Counted from the first letter of the stretch, positions 1 to 5,396 are shown. The stretch is DNA of 6,292 nucleotides from Candidatus Thorarchaeota archaeon (GCA_029856425.1 JAHQWZ010000109.1:1-6292), one strand, 5' to 3'. Program-made: numbers and translations. Notes: generated by a model from the sequence alone, not told the origin.

Positions 1-25
1 TAGACATAGTTAGAGAACCGTCTTA

Positions 26-46
26 AGTAGAGACCGTACCTCTACT
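26..46. repeat. left-end hairpin of the tnpB element
   Basis: AGTAGAG (26-32) and CTCTACT (40-46) are perfect inverted repeats around a 7-nt loop (33-39). A subterminal hairpin in this position upstream of tnpB is what the Y1 transposase recognises at the left end of IS200/IS605 elements. The assignment as a transposase site is inferred from position. Confidence 0.6.
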
Positions 47-59
47 AATTTTGTATGGG

Positions 60-66
60 CTTATAA
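60..66 (+). promoter_or_regulatory. candidate TATA box of tnpB
   Basis: CTTATAA lies 30-36 nt upstream of the ATG at 96. That is the spacing expected for an archaeal box A serving a transcript with a very short leader. It supports a start at 96 (or GTG 102) over the longer TTG start at 51, which would place the box inside the coding region. Confidence 0.4.
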
Positions 67-95
67 CGTCCAATCAATACAATCTCCTGAACCTC

Positions 96-1364
96 ATGCT
101 AGTGACAAAGGCCTATAGGTACGAACTCGATCCGAACAACCGTCAGAGAACGCACCTTCACCAACATGCAGGAGTCGCCCGTTTTGCCTACAACTGGGGT
201 CTCGAACAACGTATTCGACTCTTCAAGGACAACCAGGGAACTGACCGGTTCACCGATGCGATGAAGCAGCACAGGCTCCTGAACAGTCTGAAGGAGAGCC
301 AGTTTCCTTGGATGTACCAGTGTTCCAAGTGCGCACCCCAGGAGGCTCTCAGAGACCTACATACAGCCTTTCAGAACTTCTACCGAGGACTGAAGACGGG
401 ACGAAAGGTAGGCATTCCACGGTTCAAGAGGAAAGGTGTCAGGGACAGTTTCCGACTCACGGGCAACATCAGGTTTCGCAAGAGAGCGATTCAGCTCCCA
501 CGCCTTGGAGTGATTCGGATCAAAGAGCGGCGGAGGAGCTACTACAAAGGACGGATTCTTTCAGTCACGGTGCGAAGGAGAGCTGACAGATGGTTTGTGT
601 CAGTCACTGTGGAGGAGGAGATTCCAGACCCTGAAACCCCTGCTGGAGGGGCTGTGGGAGTAGACCTTGGGGTCAAGACTCTTGCCACGTTGTCCAATGG
701 GACGACCTTTACGAATCCACGGGCTCTGGGGAGAAGACTCAGGAAGCTGAAATGTCTGTCAAAGAGTCTGTCGAGAAAGAGGCTGGGGAGCAAGAACCGA
801 GAGAAGGCAAAGATCAGGCTGGCAAAGATGCACCTGAGAATCTTCAACATCCGACAGGACACGTTGCACAAGGTCACAGCTCGTCTTGCCAAGAACCACA
901 GCAAGATAGTGATTGAGGACCTGAACGTGTCAGGGATGCTGAGGAACCGAAGGCTGGCACGGGTCATTGCTGATGTGGGATTCTACGAGTTCAGGAGGCA
1001 GGTCGAATACAAGTGCAAGTGGTATGGGTCAGAACTTGTGGTTGTGCCAAGGACATTTCCATCATCGAAACTGTGTTCGCGTTGTGCACACAAGAAGAAG
1101 GAGCTCTCACTGTCAGAGAGAGAGTATCACTGTAAAGCGTGCGGTCTGAGGATCGGCAGGGACCTGAATGCCGCACTGAATCTAGTCGCCGTCAGTTTGC
1201 CGGAGACTGAAAACGCCTGTGGAGAGGACGTGAGACTTCTGGCAAGTCCTTCGGGAGTAGCGATGAAGCAGGCCTCAGCGAAGCAGGAACCGAACATCAG
1301 TCCCAGACTCAATGTCAAGGATTGTCTAGGTTTTGGGAAACGGCATGTGCCTTTGAGACTATGA
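96..1364 (+). CDS. tnpB: TnpB, RNA-guided nuclease of an IS1341-type element
   Basis: This is a 422-residue TnpB; the well-studied ISDra2 protein has 408. TnpB proteins are omega-RNA-guided DNA endonucleases, ancestors of Cas12, that cut next to a short TAM and help the transposon persist. Residues below count from the ATG at 96. The N-terminal KAYRYELDPNNRQ motif and the RFAYNWGL segment are typical of the family. The split RuvC site appears intact: D190 in VGVDLGVKT, E274 in IVIEDLNVSG and D356 in IGRDLNAALNL. The zinc ribbon is complete (C327, C330, C346, C349). The KNRRLA-like segment (RNRRLARVI) and the FPSSKLCSRC motif are also present. Start choice: a TTG at 51 is open but precedes the TATA-like box and adds residues without family character; ATG 96 or GTG 102 gives the usual N-terminus. 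No clear Shine-Dalgarno site is seen. The C-terminal ~45 residues (from ACGEDVR on) probably overlap the omega-RNA. No frameshift or missing catalytic residue was found, so it may be active. Confidence 0.95.
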   Translation: MLVTKAYRYELDPNNRQRTHLHQHAGVARFAYNWGLEQRIRLFKDNQGTDRFTDAMKQHRLLNSLKESQFPWMYQCSKCAPQEALRDLHTAFQNFYRGLKTGRKVGIPRFKRKGVRDSFRLTGNIRFRKRAIQLPRLGVIRIKERRRSYYKGRILSVTVRRRADRWFVSVTVEEEIPDPETPAGGAVGVDLGVKTLATLSNGTTFTNPRALGRRLRKLKCLSKSLSRKRLGSKNREKAKIRLAKMHLRIFNIRQDTLHKVTARLAKNHSKIVIEDLNVSGMLRNRRLARVIADVGFYEFRRQVEYKCKWYGSELVVVPRTFPSSKLCSRCAHKKKELSLSEREYHCKACGLRIGRDLNAALNLVAVSLPETENACGEDVRLLASPSGVAMKQASAKQEPNISPRLNVKDCLGFGKRHVPLRL

Positions 1365-1372
1365 AGGGCTGT
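1225..1372 (+). ncRNA. probable omega-RNA (reRNA) scaffold of TnpB
   Basis: TnpB elements encode their guide RNA in the 3' end of tnpB plus the right end, with the guide read from the flanking DNA. Here the likely scaffold includes a 7-bp stem with G-U pairs (1235-1241 with 1252-1258) and the right-end stem 1349-1354/1364-1369. The 5' boundary is a guess from the usual ~100-150 nt size. The guide would begin just after the right end, in the 3' end of sec61beta. The RNA is inferred from family knowledge and not directly shown. Confidence 0.4.
1349..1369 (+). repeat. right-end hairpin of the tnpB element
   Basis: GCCTTT (1349-1354) pairs with AAGGGC (1364-1369) through six base pairs including one G-U, with a 9-nt loop that contains the last codons of tnpB. 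A stem-loop at this place is expected for the right end of an IS200/IS605 element and for the 3' part of the omega-RNA. It could also help end transcription between the convergent genes. Confidence 0.4.
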
Positions 1373-1373
1373 C

Positions 1374-1571
1374 CTATATCCACTCAAACACGGTTGCAAT
1401 GTGGGATATAACAGTAGCAATTATCAATAGAGCTGCAAATATCACAACCATTGTCGGACCCACCTTAATTCCAGGTGTCTCGTCCTCGAAGAAGCGTATA
1501 AGCCCGGCTCCACCGCTGGGCATGGGCCCTTCTCCACGTTTCTTCCTGCGTTTCTTTTGGGTCTTAGGCAT
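1374..1571 (-). CDS. secG: preprotein translocase subunit Sec61-beta (archaeal SecG)
   Basis: This 65-residue protein matches the archaeal Sec61-beta family, the small tail-anchored subunit of the SecYE/Sec61 translocon, which sits at the edge of the protein-conducting channel in the cytoplasmic membrane. The layout is a basic cytosolic N-terminus (residues 2-12, KTQKKRRKKR), the conserved SGGAGLIRFFEDETPGIKVG segment (about 19-38), and one membrane helix (about 40-60) that ends near the C-terminus. Length is normal for the family. The ATG at 1571 has AGGAG (1582-1586) 10 nt upstream. Its stop codon is 9 nt from the tnpB stop, in convergent orientation, so the insertion lies immediately behind this gene. 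The final residues after the helix (VFEWI) could be native, or the stop could have been altered by the insertion; this cannot be told from one sequence. Confidence 0.93.
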   Translation of the reverse strand: MPKTQKKRRKKRGEGPMPSGGAGLIRFFEDETPGIKVGPTMVVIFAALLIIATVISHIATVFEWI

Positions 1572-1611
1572 GCCATTGCATCTCCTGATTGGTCAATTGA
1601 GCCTGTCCTGA

Positions 1612-1621
1612 GTTTTTAATC
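1612..1621 (-). promoter_or_regulatory. candidate TATA box of sec61beta
   Basis: Read on the minus strand, GATTAAAAAC lies 41-50 nt upstream of the sec61beta start. With the usual ~25 nt from box A to the transcript start, it would leave a leader of about 20 nt that contains the AGGAG site. It lies in the 76-nt gap after the zinc-ribbon/coiled-coil gene, so sec61beta probably has its own promoter. Confidence 0.4.
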
Positions 1622-1647
1622 CTTCCGACGTGTTAAACAGTTAGAAT

Positions 1648-2181
1648 TTACCCAATCTTTCTCACGACTGCCATCGCTGTATCATGCAATACCTTTGAAA
1701 TGTTCGACAGCATCTGTATAGTCTGTTGTTGTTTCTGTAGCATGTTCTGCAAATCTATGTTTGCCAGTTGTGAATCATCCCCTATTTCAGACAATTTCTC
1801 TTCCCATTCCCTTACCTCTCTATCAATCTCCTCCGACCGATCAAGGTATGTCTTTGCTCTCTCGACAGAAGTGAGGAGTGAGTCTTCCTTCTCCACTACC
1901 TTGAATTTGCCTGAATTCTCATCATATTTCCAGACGTCACCGGTCCTAGTATCGAGTACGAATCCATCTGCGATCTGGTAATTTCCAGGCTGGTAGTCAA
2001 TCCTAGAAATCATATCACCAAAGGCCGAGCTCCGCGTTTTCCTTGATTTTGATGAATCAACAGTTAGTCTAGCTCCAGACGGAGCGTCCTGAGATACACG
2101 GTGTCCACAGTTGGGACAGTTCTTTGCACCTGTGGGAATCGATGTTCCACATTCACGGCAATACTGATCATGAGTCTTCAA
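1648..2181 (-). CDS. zinc-ribbon and coiled-coil protein of unknown function
   Basis: I do not recognise a named family for this 177-residue protein. Visible parts are: an N-terminal zinc ribbon (C8, C11, C22, C25; YCRECGTSIP ... NCPNCGHRVS); a Ser/Lys/Arg-rich linker (about 35-55); a short beta-rich segment (about 66-97) containing GFVLDTRTGDVWKYD, a pattern of alternating hydrophobic strands and turns; and a highly charged then Gln-rich helical tail (about 99-168) with heptad-like spacing, probably a coiled coil that oligomerises. No membrane segment or signal peptide is seen, so it is probably cytosolic. The start is a TTG: the codon two places upstream is a stop, and GGTGAT (2187-2192) sits 5 nt before it as a good Shine-Dalgarno site. 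The zinc ribbon, leader and promoter are closely shared with the gene at 4952-5335. sec61beta follows in the same direction after 76 nt; a link to secretion is not supported beyond that neighbourhood. Confidence 0.85.
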   Translation of the reverse strand: MKTHDQYCRECGTSIPTGAKNCPNCGHRVSQDAPSGARLTVDSSKSRKTRSSAFGDMISRIDYQPGNYQIADGFVLDTRTGDVWKYDENSGKFKVVEKEDSLLTSVERAKTYLDRSEEIDREVREWEEKLSEIGDDSQLANIDLQNMLQKQQQTIQMLSNISKVLHDTAMAVVRKIG

Positions 2182-2230
2182 GAGTTATCACCAAAATTGA
2201 GATTGAGCAAACGGTGATTAAAGAGCTCTG
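2135..2230 (-). repeat. duplicated promoter/leader/zinc-ribbon cassette, copy 1
   Basis: This stretch carries box A, leader, ribosome binding site and the first zinc-knuckle codons of the gene at 1648-2181. It resembles 5289-5383 at the DNA level. A 32-nt coding block (2135-2166 against 5289-5320) has 30 identical bases, and a 15-nt promoter block (2216-2230 against 5369-5383) has 14. The end of the leader, GTGATAACTC, matches GTGATTACTC, and the spacing from box A to start differs by 1 nt. The middle of the leader has diverged. Confidence 0.7.
2182..2230 (-). promoter_or_regulatory. promoter and leader of the zinc-ribbon/coiled-coil gene
   Basis: On the minus strand CTTTAATC (about 2216-2223) lies roughly 35-42 nt upstream of the TTG start, right for an archaeal box A with a leader of about 10-15 nt. 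GGTGAT at 2187-2192, complementary to the archaeal 16S rRNA 3' end, is 5 nt from the start and supports the TTG. Confidence 0.5.
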
Positions 2231-2232
2231 CT

Positions 2233-2252
2233 TGGCACTGGACAAGATGCCA
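2233..2252. promoter_or_regulatory. inverted repeat upstream of box A (possible operator or terminator stem)
   Basis: TGGCA (2233-2237) and TGCCA (2248-2252) form an inverted repeat with a 10-nt spacer. It lies between the end of the USP gene and box A of the zinc-ribbon gene. It could bind a dimeric regulator or act as a weak stem after the operon. The arms are short and no T-run follows, so confidence is low. Confidence 0.25.
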
Positions 2253-2277
2253 CAGATATGAACAGTCATTTCGGCGC

Positions 2278-2703
2278 CTATACGAGAACAGTGACTACTG
2301 GACATTCCACATACCGAATGACTCTCTCAGTCACGCTTCTTGAAAAAAGACCCCGAATCCCCTTTCTCTTCCTTCGTTTCATCATGAATACAAAGGCATA
2401 ATCGGCATTCTGCGTTTCCTGAATTATTGCATCGGCTACATTCCGAGCCAGGACTACCTCGGGGTCTACAGTGTAGCCTTGGTCGCCCAGCCAATCGACG
2501 AGTGGCTGAAGTTTCTGGATTGCCATGTTGACCATTTCATTATGCATGGGAGACTCCAGAGGGGTCGCAACCGGGGCCTCAATGACATGGAGTAGTGTAA
2601 GAACAGCCACCTCAAATCTAAGCAGCGGGAGCATTGCCGCAACCATGTCCGAATAAGATATCGTTCCGGATATTGGCATGAGAACATGTGTCCTTTCGCT
2701 CAT
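2278..2703 (-). CDS. universal stress protein (UspA-like), ATP-motif degenerate
   Basis: This 141-residue protein has the Usp fold pattern: first strand THVLMPISGTIS (5-16), a helix to about 28, AVLTLLHVIE (33-42), a long helix (54-74), a strand with YTVDPEVVLA (77-86), ADAIIQETQNADYAFVFM (90-108) and the C-terminal SVTERVIRYVECPVVTVLV (123-141). Usp proteins that bind ATP carry G-x2-G-x9-G-(S/T) before the last helix. Here the three glycines are K109, K112 and R122, with S123 kept, so it is probably a non-ATP-binding Usp; the Lys/Arg-rich loop (109-117) is unusual. It is the last gene of the permease operon, 26 nt after the RAM gene. That fits a soluble regulatory partner of the transporter, whose own C-terminus also looks Usp-like. 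The start is weak: GGAGG lies about 15 nt upstream, but no in-frame alternative exists before a stop. Confidence 0.88.
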   Translation of the reverse strand: MSERTHVLMPISGTISYSDMVAAMLPLLRFEVAVLTLLHVIEAPVATPLESPMHNEMVNMAIQKLQPLVDWLGDQGYTVDPEVVLARNVADAIIQETQNADYAFVFMMKRRKRKGIRGLFSRSVTERVIRYVECPVVTVLV

Positions 2704-2729
2704 AGACGTAACCCAGTCCCTCCATCAAC

Positions 2730-3002
2730 TCATCTACTGCTTTTCCCGTCCTTCTTGTGAACATACATAATGACACTACTGACAGTCGTCTTCACGCCGT
2801 CAATTCGCAGAATCCTGTTCTTCAACATGTTTCTGAAGTCAAGCACATCATCAGCTTCTATTATTGCTACAATGTCAGACTCACCGGTCACTTCATAGAC
2901 GTCTAGCACCTCCGGCAGTTCTGCCAGAGCTCCCGAAACCTCGTCAAGGTCTCTCGCTTCTATTGTGACCTGCAAAATCACTCTCATCTTCTCGGATGTC
3001 AT
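2730..3002 (-). CDS. stand-alone RAM-domain protein (Lrp/AsnC ligand-binding type)
   Basis: These 90 residues correspond to the RAM (regulation of amino-acid metabolism) effector domain of Lrp/AsnC regulators, without the helix-turn-helix half. Visible pattern: strand RVILQVTIEA (7-16), helix with DLDEVSGALAEL (18-29), EVLDVYEVTGESDIVAIIEADD (31-52, including the conserved V-T-G-E-S-D turn), helix DFRNMLKNRIL (55-65), then strand IDGVKTTVSSVIMYV (67-81). RAM domains bind small ligands, often amino acids, at oligomer interfaces; lone RAM proteins cannot bind DNA and are thought to sense ligands or modulate partners. The ATG overlaps the permease stop as ATGA (2999-3002) and has GGTGA at 3007-3011, so translation is probably coupled to the permease. 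A second ATG at codon 6 is possible. Confidence 0.9.
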   Translation of the reverse strand: MTSEKMRVILQVTIEARDLDEVSGALAELPEVLDVYEVTGESDIVAIIEADDVLDFRNMLKNRILRIDGVKTTVSSVIMYVHKKDGKSSR

Positions 3003-4912
3003 TTTCTCACCAGCATTAATTTTCCCGGAGCTACAGCTGTTACTATTGATGATGGGTCCTCTTGACCATTCTGTTTCTTCTTCTTATGCCCCTTCGTCTT
3101 TAAGATGATTACAAAATCGAAATTCGGGGATATTGCCTTATCTGTGAGGACACGCTCAAATTGTCCTACTTCAGCTATGGTAGTCACTTCGAATCCAGTT
3201 GCCTTAAGGGGCTTTGCGATTTCTTCAAGATCCGATTCAGCTGTAGTTTGATACTCCTTGATTGTTGCAAGAGCCATCGGCGCTTGGTCTATTCTGATTA
3301 TAGATAGCAAGGTCAGCCGAAATCTTGTATCTATACTGTTCTGTATTGATAGTGCTACCTCTTCACGTTCTTCAGGGCGTATCAAGACTACCGCATTGAG
3401 CTTGTAGGTCATAGGTGCGATCTTCTTCCCAAGCTCTCTAGAGAATAGGGGGAGATGCTTTCGAGTGCGATAGGTCACATACACCACCAAACCAGCCAGC
3501 GTCCATAGGATGCCCAATAAACGACCCATTGGATGAAATATGACCACGAGGGCCCATATCGAAGAGCATGCTATAATGCCTATTAGGCTTGGGAGAGGCA
3601 GTTCATATGTTCCTCCTCTGAGTCGCAACTTGACTGTAAATGGAACAGTCCATGATCGGTGAGCTTCTCTGTCAGAATGTCGTAGTACCACTAGGGAAAC
3701 ATTCACCATCAAGTATGAAAGAAGTGCACCGAAGTTATACAAGTCAGCAACCCATCCAAGCTCACCAACTAGTGCCATTATGCCTCCAATCATACCAAAC
3801 ACAAGGATTGTTCGCACCGGAGTTCTTGTCTTCGGATGCACCTTGGAGAACCACTCTGGTAACAATCCAAAGTTACTCATTGAGAACACTACTCTAGAAA
3901 CTCCAATAACGCCTGTGTTCGAAGAAACAAGACAGATTGCGAAACCTGTAAACGCAACAACAGGAAGTAATACACTGCCAAGCAGAGCTATACGTTCAAC
4001 TAACGCTAGGACCGGTGCTTCAAGGCCATCTCTAAGAAAGGTCCATTCCAAAACCCCGAGGCTGATTGCGGAAAGACCAATGGCAAAAATTAACACTGAC
4101 ACAATGGACATTTTCGTTGCTCTTGGAATCGTCCGATCGGGTCGCTTAGTTTCTTCCGCCGCTTGAGCAATTGATTCTATGCCGATGAATGAACTCATGG
4201 CGAGTGTTATGGCATATAGGAGATTCTGTTCACTGATGTTAGATGTCCAGATGTATGCAATATGCCCATATTGCTCAGGTGCTCCTATGACCGAAACTTG
4301 AAGCACAAACAGGTCGAAGCGAAATGTCGTAAGGAGACCAAGGACCATGACTATTGAGAGAACACCTATGTTGAGTGCTACCATAATCATGTTGAGATTT
4401 GACGACTCCTTGATTCCGACTATATTGACACCAATAAGCAACAAAACTATGGCAAAAGACACAGTTCCCACAGCACTAATGCTTAGCTGGACTCCGAATA
4501 TTGTGATGGCTAGTGTGCTTGTTAGAAGAAATGGGAAGAATAACGAAAGGTATCCTGTGGTGGCAATTGCGAAGAGAGCAATACATACTATATAGTCAAG
4601 CATCACCAACCAGCCTGCCAGAAATCCTGCAAAATCATTGAAAGCCTTCATAGAATATACCTGTGCTCCACCAGCGTACGGATAGGCTGTTGCAAGTTCA
4701 GCATATGCTAGGCCTGTTGCGATGTATGTTATAGATGCCACTAGAAACGCCACAGGCGCCCAACCCGCTGCATAAGCAGCAACGAGGCCAAGTGCCACAT
4801 AGATGTCCGCACCTACATCGGCGTACCCCATTGCAAACGAGCCAAACCATCCAATGTCACGTTTTAGGGACACTCGTGATGCCTCATGAGTGGAGCCCTC
4901 GCTGATGGTCAT
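2999..4912 (-). CDS. APC-superfamily amino-acid permease with C-terminal USP-like domain
   Basis: This 637-residue membrane protein imports (or exchanges) an amino acid or amine; the substrate cannot be read from sequence. The first ~485 residues hold about 12 hydrophobic helices. The unwound TM1 region is GYADVGADIYVALG (29-42), and the TM2-3 region has TGLAYAELATAYPYAGGAQVY (66-86). The TM6 region carries the APC signature SFIGIESIAQAAEETKRPDR followed by TIPRA (241-265), and FSMSNFGLLPEWFSKVHPKTRTP (343-365) is the usual segment after TM8. Residues about 500-637 form a soluble alpha/beta tail (KLNAVVLIRPEE..., LEEIAKPLKATGFEV..., FDFVIILKTKG..., IVTAVAPGKLMLVRK) resembling a Usp domain without the ATP motif. 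Lys-rich 608-614 may be a loop. The ATG at 4912 has GGGAG (4918-4922) 5 nt upstream. It is the first gene of the permease-RAM-USP operon; the upstream gene ends 39 nt away, so a longer transcript is possible. Confidence 0.93.
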   Translation of the reverse strand: MTISEGSTHEASRVSLKRDIGWFGSFAMGYADVGADIYVALGLVAAYAAGWAPVAFLVASITYIATGLAYAELATAYPYAGGAQVYSMKAFNDFAGFLAGWLVMLDYIVCIALFAIATTGYLSLFFPFLLTSTLAITIFGVQLSISAVGTVSFAIVLLLIGVNIVGIKESSNLNMIMVALNIGVLSIVMVLGLLTTFRFDLFVLQVSVIGAPEQYGHIAYIWTSNISEQNLLYAITLAMSSFIGIESIAQAAEETKRPDRTIPRATKMSIVSVLIFAIGLSAISLGVLEWTFLRDGLEAPVLALVERIALLGSVLLPVVAFTGFAICLVSSNTGVIGVSRVVFSMSNFGLLPEWFSKVHPKTRTPVRTILVFGMIGGIMALVGELGWVADLYNFGALLSYLMVNVSLVVLRHSDREAHRSWTVPFTVKLRLRGGTYELPLPSLIGIIACSSIWALVVIFHPMGRLLGILWTLAGLVVYVTYRTRKHLPLFSRELGKKIAPMTYKLNAVVLIRPEEREEVALSIQNSIDTRFRLTLLSIIRIDQAPMALATIKEYQTTAESDLEEIAKPLKATGFEVTTIAEVGQFERVLTDKAISPNFDFVIILKTKGHKKKKQNGQEDPSSIVTAVAPGKLMLVRK

Positions 4913-4951
4913 ATGATCTCCCTTCTTGACCGAAGTCTCCGTAGTAAAAGG

Positions 4952-5335
4952 CTATTGAAGATATCTCAATGTACATGCAAATAATGCATTGAAATCTCGA
5001 GAAATTCTTTCGATTAATATGAGATTCCACCCGACTACCCACTCTGACTCCTTGCACTGGCAGGGTGCCTTTTGACATCGATAGCAGACATCAGGATATT
5101 TCCTGATTAAAGCCTCCGAGAGATCAATGTCAAGAAGATTACCCAGGGAGCAGAGCCAAGCAAACACATCTGCCACCTCTTCTTCAATGGCTTCTGTGCT
5201 CTTCTTACACATTACAGCTCGCCTGGTCACCGACTGAGAGCCCCGAGAAACCGGATGGCCACATTTGGGACAATTCTCCACTCCAGCAGGAATGGATGTT
5301 CCACATTCACGACAATACTGATTTTGCCTGCTCAT
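4952..5335 (-). CDS. zinc-ribbon fused to C-terminal half of a MazG-like pyrophosphohydrolase
   Basis: This 127-residue protein looks chimeric. Residues 1-~41 are a zinc ribbon (C8, C11, C22, C25) nearly the same as that of the gene at 1648-2181. Residues ~44-96 match the C-terminal half of the small archaeal MazG-like nucleotide pyrophosphohydrolases: an AIEEEVADVFAWLCSLGNLL helix with the E53xxD56 metal motif, DIDLSEALIRKYPDVC, and the terminal cysteine knuckle (C84, C87, C92, C94). The N-terminal half of MazG, with the first EExxE metal-binding motif, is absent and the zinc ribbon stands in its place. If so, hydrolysis of (d)NTPs to (d)NMP and pyrophosphate is probably lost. The tail 97-127 exceeds the usual family end, and a stop lies just inside it in the +1 frame, suggesting extension after a frameshift. 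The ATG has AGTGAT (5341-5346) 5 nt upstream. It may be a new regulatory or binding protein, or a decaying gene. Confidence 0.75.
   Translation of the reverse strand: MSRQNQYCRECGTSIPAGVENCPKCGHPVSRGSQSVTRRAVMCKKSTEAIEEEVADVFAWLCSLGNLLDIDLSEALIRKYPDVCYRCQKAPCQCKESEWVVGWNLILIERISRDFNALFACTLRYLQ
4975..5020 (-). promoter_or_regulatory. possible internal promoter and operator of the permease operon
   Basis: On the minus strand ATATTAAT (5013-5020) resembles a box A. About 25 nt downstream lies a perfect inverted repeat, ATGCA (4975-4979) and TGCAT (4985-4989), around AATAA. This would place the repeat near the transcript start, 63-77 nt before the permease ATG and inside the odd tail of the zinc-ribbon/MazG gene. 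A palindromic site here fits an Lrp-like operator, but both calls are inferences from short motifs. Confidence 0.3.
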
Positions 5336-5383
5336 GAGTAATCACTGTTTTTCGCAATACTGCTTGAAGATTAAAGATCTCTG
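5289..5383 (-). repeat. duplicated promoter/leader/zinc-ribbon cassette, copy 2
   Basis: This is the counterpart of 2135-2230: same order of box A, leader end, ribosome binding site and zinc-knuckle codons, with near-identical spacing. Protein similarity continues to about residue 41 (SVTRRAV against SGARLTV) and then stops sharply where the MazG-like part begins, which marks the likely recombination joint near 5210-5215. Confidence 0.7.
5336..5383 (-). promoter_or_regulatory. promoter and leader of the zinc-ribbon/MazG chimera
   Basis: On the minus strand CTTTAATC (5369-5376) is the candidate box A, 34-41 nt upstream of the ATG. AGTGAT (5341-5346) is the ribosome binding site. Both are shared with copy 1 at 2182-2230. 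Confidence 0.5.
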
Positions 5384-5396
5384 GAATTTCTCCTCT

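Larger units (their letters stand above)
20..1372 (+). mobile_element. IS200/IS605-superfamily element, IS1341 type (tnpB only)
   Basis: The element consists of one complete tnpB, a perfect hairpin just upstream (26-46) and an imperfect hairpin across the tnpB stop codon (1349-1369). This is the usual anatomy of IS200/IS605 ends, which carry subterminal hairpins and no terminal inverted repeats. No tnpA (Y1 transposase) lies in the window, so movement would need one supplied in trans. The exact ends are not visible: the left boundary is somewhere upstream of 26. The right boundary must fall close to 1369-1376, because sec61beta ends at 1374, unless the element supplied the last codons of that gene. 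Sampled base composition is higher in G+C than in the neighbours (37 of 60 at 601-660 against 26 of 60 at 4441-4500), which fits a foreign origin. Confidence 0.8.

Noticed and set aside
51..95. TTG start at 51 giving 15 extra N-terminal residues for TnpB
   Set aside because: The extension lacks family character and would place the TATA-like box (60-66) inside the gene; the family N-terminus begins at ATG 96 or GTG 102.
542..967. 141-codon minus-strand open frame opposite tnpB
   Set aside because: It lies wholly inside the intact tnpB on the other strand and shows no recognisable domain; it is a by-product of tnpB codon use.
1399..1611. Plus-strand open frame across sec61beta
   Set aside because: It is antisense to a clear Sec61-beta gene and has no family features.
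1700..1981. Plus-strand Ser/Cys-rich open frame opposite the zinc-ribbon/coiled-coil gene
   Set aside because: Its low-complexity composition mirrors the Glu/Gln-rich coding strand; it has no independent evidence.
3640..4595. Three plus-strand open frames inside the permease region
   Set aside because: They are antisense to conserved membrane helices of the permease, with no domain or ribosome binding site worth noting.
4884..5078. 64-codon minus-strand open frame between the MazG-like gene and the permease
   Set aside because: It overlaps both genes in another frame and matches no known family; it is noted only because the +1 frame stop of the MazG tail is in this area.
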